From positions 3,604,386-3,668,385 of the forward strand of contig LR746267.1 in assembly GCA_902729315.2 (NCBI GenBank): a stretch of DNA of 64,000 bases. Reading direction: 5' to 3'. The stretch is from Spirodela intermedia (Eukaryota; Streptophyta; Magnoliopsida; Alismatales; Araceae). The notes below the pieces were generated by a model. It worked only from the letters and a program-made list of their open reading frames with translations. It was not told the DNA's origin and made no database searches. Below, piece by piece: positions 60,617 to 64,000 of this stretch (its first letter is position 1; the number at the start of each line of letters is the position of its first letter). The translations under genes and the position numbers were made by a program.

Positions 60617-61359
60617 GCCATAAAACGATCACTTTGAGCAGGTGAGGAGCTGCCGACGCTGGGGGTGAAGATTATGGAGAAGGTGTCCGGGTCGATCTCA
60701 CTCATCCATCTGGAGGACGTCTGCCGGGCTCAGCTGCACCTGGCCGAGACGGAGGCCTCCGCCGGGCGTTATATATTGAGCGCGGTTGACTCCGGCTTGT
60801 GGGACATTGCGGCGTTCCTCTCGGCTACATACCCACAGTACAAGATCACCACAAGGTGAGACTTTGATCCCACATTTTAGATAAAAATGAAGCCTTTTCC
60901 CGAAAACCCGCGTTAAAAAATCGCACCTTGCGATGACCCACCTCGTCTCGGCTCGTCAACGGCCGGGAAACCTCCCCCCACCCCCGTTCTCTCTTTCTCT
61001 GTCTGTCTGTCTGTCTGTCTCTCTCTGCCTCTGTCTCACGGGTTCACTGGGTTGACAAACCGACACCCATAGAAGCGTTAGAATATTTGGCCATTCAACT
61101 CATAAATAGTAACAGTAAGAAATTCTGTTCAATCACATGATCTGAATCGTTCTATCTGCTTTAGACTCACTCTCTCTCCTTCTGGCATGCCACCGACAGC
61201 CTCGCCGAGGTGCCTGTGAGGCCGAGGCTGGTGTTTAGCACAGAGAAGCTCCAAAAGGAGGGATTCAAATTCAGGCACAAGCAGCTCGAAGAACTCTACG
61301 ACTTAGCCGTCAAGGTGGCGACAGCGACCGGGCTCCTGCCGGAGGCGACGAAGGTCTGA
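59189..61359 (+). CDS. ANR: Anthocyanidin reductase (BANYULS type)
   Basis: Six exons: 59189..59318, 59404..59570, 59808..60008, 60395..60554, 60642..60855, 61200..61359 (phases 1, 0, 0, 1, 2); 343 aa, normal ANR length. ANR reduces anthocyanidins to 2,3-cis-flavan-3-ols such as epicatechin, feeding proanthocyanidin synthesis in the cytosol. Blocks match grape ANR in order: [19 protein letters not shown] (Rossmann), [57 protein letters not shown] (catalytic Ser), [27 protein letters not shown] (Tyr168, Lys172), [45 protein letters not shown]. The exon 1 donor (CCCA|GTTCAT) is weak but is the only GT that keeps frame. Introns 3 and 4 hold CT repeats. DFR-like alternatives are less likely given the overall match. 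Confidence 0.93.
60103..60325. repeat. 73-bp minisatellite in ANR intron 3, three units
   Basis: CGCTCGCTGTCTCTC recurs at 60108, 60181 and 60254, exactly 73 bases apart. Each unit has TGTTTGTTGTGTCTG and then a (GTCT)n run. The copies look identical or nearly so. A (CT)n run (about 60037-60074) precedes the array. Confidence 0.95.
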
Positions 61360-64000
61360 AGCTCACGTGTGCATGGGTGGCGTGTGGGTGGGTCCCTTGG
61401 TCTACTCATGAATCCACCGAATCTGGTGAGAGTCAACAGTATTACAAATAAGAAGGTGCTGTGATTAGTTCCTACGTTGTTGGAGGTGGGAAGAAGAGGA
61501 GGGGTGAGGGTCTGGGTATGATATCAGTAGTGTGGAGATGAATCGATTTCGGTGAAAGTGGCGACAAACAGGGGTTTTTTGTCAGTCGTCGTGACCAACA
61601 TGTGCACCTAATCTACACTTGGGTCGGATCGGATAAATAGTCTTTATCTACTTCTTGTAATCTATTCTGAAGCAGCGTGCTCTTATTGCGTCCTTTGGGT
61701 GTAAGTTGCTCTTCAATGGACTTCACCTTTTTGAATTTATTATTTTATATAAACTATGGATGTCCTCTTAAATATTACATATTTGTAATTAAGTGGGTAA
61801 CCAACTTTGATATGTATGAGATTTAATCTTCGGATATTATGACCCAACTTTGATATTTTTCTTTGTTAATCATGCAACCACGTCAATCTAATATGTGATA
61901 AGGAAGTCAGTTACTCAATGCAGATTCCTTGTCGATTGTTGGGTGATCAAATCCTTAACAACCCCAAAGTGACATAATAAATATTTTTGATAGTTAAGGG
62001 TTAGTCATACATGAGGCCAATGGTCTCTCTTTATAGAAGGCCCCCTAGGTAGCATTCTTTACAATTTCAGTATGAGACTATGTGTTCCCACTCCAATTGA
62101 CGTTGGGGTAGTGACATCCTTTGCTCTCCTTTTGGATGATGTCATGCTTGTGACATCATCATATGTCCTCGTGGCCTTAGGTTGTAACATCATGAAAATA
62201 TGTAGTGTTACCATACCTTCTTGTGTGCTTGTCATGTTGGTGTGCATAGGTGTCGTGCCAACACACACATGTGTCATGCTGGCACACGCTAGTGCCATGT
62301 CTTATGCTCTTCTGTGTGCTATGCCCTCCTGAGCACACTACTGTGTGATTGTCATGGGGTGGTACTTATAGAGGGATCCTGGTAATATTCTCTCCCTCTT
62401 GTGAGGTATGACATCCTCATTAAATGTGAGCAGTGGTGATAGTCCTAAATCAAGGCCTTAAATTGACAAAAGTTCATGTCCTTCTCTCATGTAGCTACTT
62501 CTCATGATTGTCCTATCCACTGAATGAAATAAAAAGTGTTATCATTGGTGGAGGTTGACGCGACTTAGTCATTATATAATAAATCATGCAAATTTAAAAT
62601 TTATAAAACTAAAAATACTAATTTTTAGGTATTTAGAAGTATTTCTAAATAAATATATCAGTTGTAATTAAATAAAAGTTTAAAAAATAATAAGAATTTT
62701 CCAAATCAATCATAGGGATGTAATATAATATCGAGTAATTTTTTAGAATTATCATCGAAGAATATAATTTTTTTATAAATTTTTGATTAATAAATAAAAA
62801 TAAAATATATTTAAAATTCATAAAAAAAGAAAATATGGGTTCCATCTATTGATTCTTACGTAAGCAATTACATATGATTTAATTAATCAAATTAAGATCT
62901 GTAAAAGCTGGTTGTAATTGAATAAAGAATAGTTTGGTAAATTTAAATTACGCAAATTATCACTAAATAAAGTGAAAATTAAGTTGAAAGTAAGAAAATA
63001 GAGTTTTGACATCGCGACAATGATGTGTTAGTGATGCACCAGAATCTTGAGCATTCGAGAGGATTGTTGTACAGTGTCCACAACCTCGAAGGCTCTCCTT
63101 GAACAAAGACGATGTGATTAATCTCTAGATCTTCTTGCAAAGTTCAGAGATCGATGAAATAGGTCATCAAATCGTCTTTGGCAACTGTCACTTGACAAAA
63201 TGAGAAAACAACAACTTTGCAGCTCTCTGATGGTTGTCACCCAATAGAGAGGAGCTGGATGGAGGTGGGGCGCGTGTTAAAGAGCTTCATCCTCAAGTCT
63301 ACACAACAAAAAGAGGCTCTTCATCATATCTAGTATGCTCTCAGGAGGTGGCGACTCATCTCCCGACAGATCGTCCTCTTTCCGACGACGACTTATTCGT
63401 TGATCAATTAAAGATGCTTTACTCGATGGATTTATAATCTTTTTATCATGAATTATTTAACAATTTTAGTAACAATGCTTCACGAATTGCGTTGATGAGA
63501 TTTTCATCGATAATCGAGTGATTTTGACGACTTAATATTTCACTGCCGATCTGCAAGAAATTCATGATTTAATCAGATAAAAATACAAATTTTGACTCTG
63601 GTAGGATTTGAACCCACACTGATTGCCTACTTGTATGAGAGAGATTGAAATAAGTACTATAATATCCTTATAAAGTGATGTTATCATATGTATATCTCTA
63701 TTATAATTAAGGGGTATTTTAGGTATTTAAAAAATAAAACCATTTCGAAGAAGGTATGACGTGGGTTTAGTTTCATATTGATTATACGTTGAAGGTTTAG
63801 GTGAATATATAGTAATATCACATTCTCAAATAATGATCCCTTTCTTTCATGTGTACGACCACTCTTTGCCCAACAAGTCCCCCCTTTTTTTATATATATA
63901 TATTTTATTTTTCTTCATTTATCCAAAAAATAAAACTATAAAAATTATATAAATTTGTGTAAAATCACAAAACTAGCTAAAAATGAATTAACTAAAAACT
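61360..64000. other. AT-rich intergenic region to window end
   Basis: The ANR 3' UTR is followed by AT-rich sequence. Short frames at 62.1 and 63.2 kb resemble nothing known. A tRNA-B-box-like segment lies near 63.6 kb (minus). No gene supported. Confidence 0.6.

Noticed and set aside
59687-60637. 316-codon frame across ANR exon 3, intron 3 and exon 4
   Set aside because: It runs through the CT/GTCT minisatellite and out of frame with ANR exon 3; the spliced model matches known ANR throughout.
62059-62332. Overlapping frames on both strands rich in Met/Thr/Val
   Set aside because: They derive from a short-word repetitive stretch (TGTGTGCxTGTCATG words); no protein family resemblance.
63598-63640. 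tRNA-like segment (GGTTCAAATCC B box on the minus strand)
   Set aside because: A T-arm-like stem is present but no matching acceptor 5' half, D-arm or A box. Possibly a tRNA-derived SINE remnant or chance; not enough to annotate.

Overview
This window is nuclear DNA from a flowering plant, probably a monocot. The genes have canonical plant introns and several encode chloroplast-targeted proteins (PsbQ, PNSL3). Other families seen are plant-typical: PLS-class PPR proteins, a RAV AP2-B3 factor, GeBP, a phytocyanin and anthocyanidin reductase. Coding regions are very GC-rich, especially at third codon positions, while most spacers are AT-rich; this contrast suggests a monocot but does not prove it. 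I see no bacterial operons, CRISPR array, phage, intact transposon or LTR element.

Layout: 2.5-7.4 kb, two tandem PPR genes, the first truncated at its C-terminus. 8.4-9.5 kb, a DUF1995 protein. 10.7-13.5 kb (minus), an F-box/LRR/FBD gene and an unrecognised two-exon fragment. 17.5-18.2 kb, a GPI-type phytocyanin. 20.8-21.1 kb (minus), a small membrane protein. 22.0-22.6 kb (minus), the thioredoxin-like CXXS1. 27.7-30.2 kb, a seven-exon beta-amylase without an obvious transit peptide. 31.4-32.2 kb, PNSL3 (PsbQ-like NDH subunit), convergent with a 17-exon KIN-14 kinesin (33.0-38.6 kb, minus). 41.2-42.4 kb, PsbQ. 44.7-45.7 kb, a RAV factor. 47.7-48.0 kb (minus), a small conserved protein, divergent from a PPR-DYW gene (48.7-50.8 kb). 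52.3-53.1 kb, histone H2A. 53.9-55.1 kb (minus), a GeBP factor. 55.2 kb, tRNA-Leu(CAA). 56.5-61.4 kb, a head-to-head pair of DFR/ANR-family reductases, the second very probably anthocyanidin reductase.

The genes form no single pathway. Functional links are PsbQ with PNSL3 (sister proteins of the thylakoid lumen with identical exon architecture, 10 kb apart) and the two flavonoid-type reductases that share one 0.86 kb spacer. Spliced models were built by hand; every junction was checked for reading phase.

I found no convincing undescribed gene system. The unusual property of the window is repeat structure. It has dense (CT/GA)n microsatellites and at least ten independent short tandem duplications (unit 50-540 bp) in spacers, leaders and introns. 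Among these are a CT-linked minisatellite with copies 14 kb apart, a 62-bp array inside the H2A intron and a 73-bp array inside an ANR intron. Other points worth checking are an apparent 31-nt intron in the F-box gene, a GC-AG intron in the kinesin, repeated splice-donor-like sites in a 5' leader, and an apparent excess of the hexamer GTCAAC.
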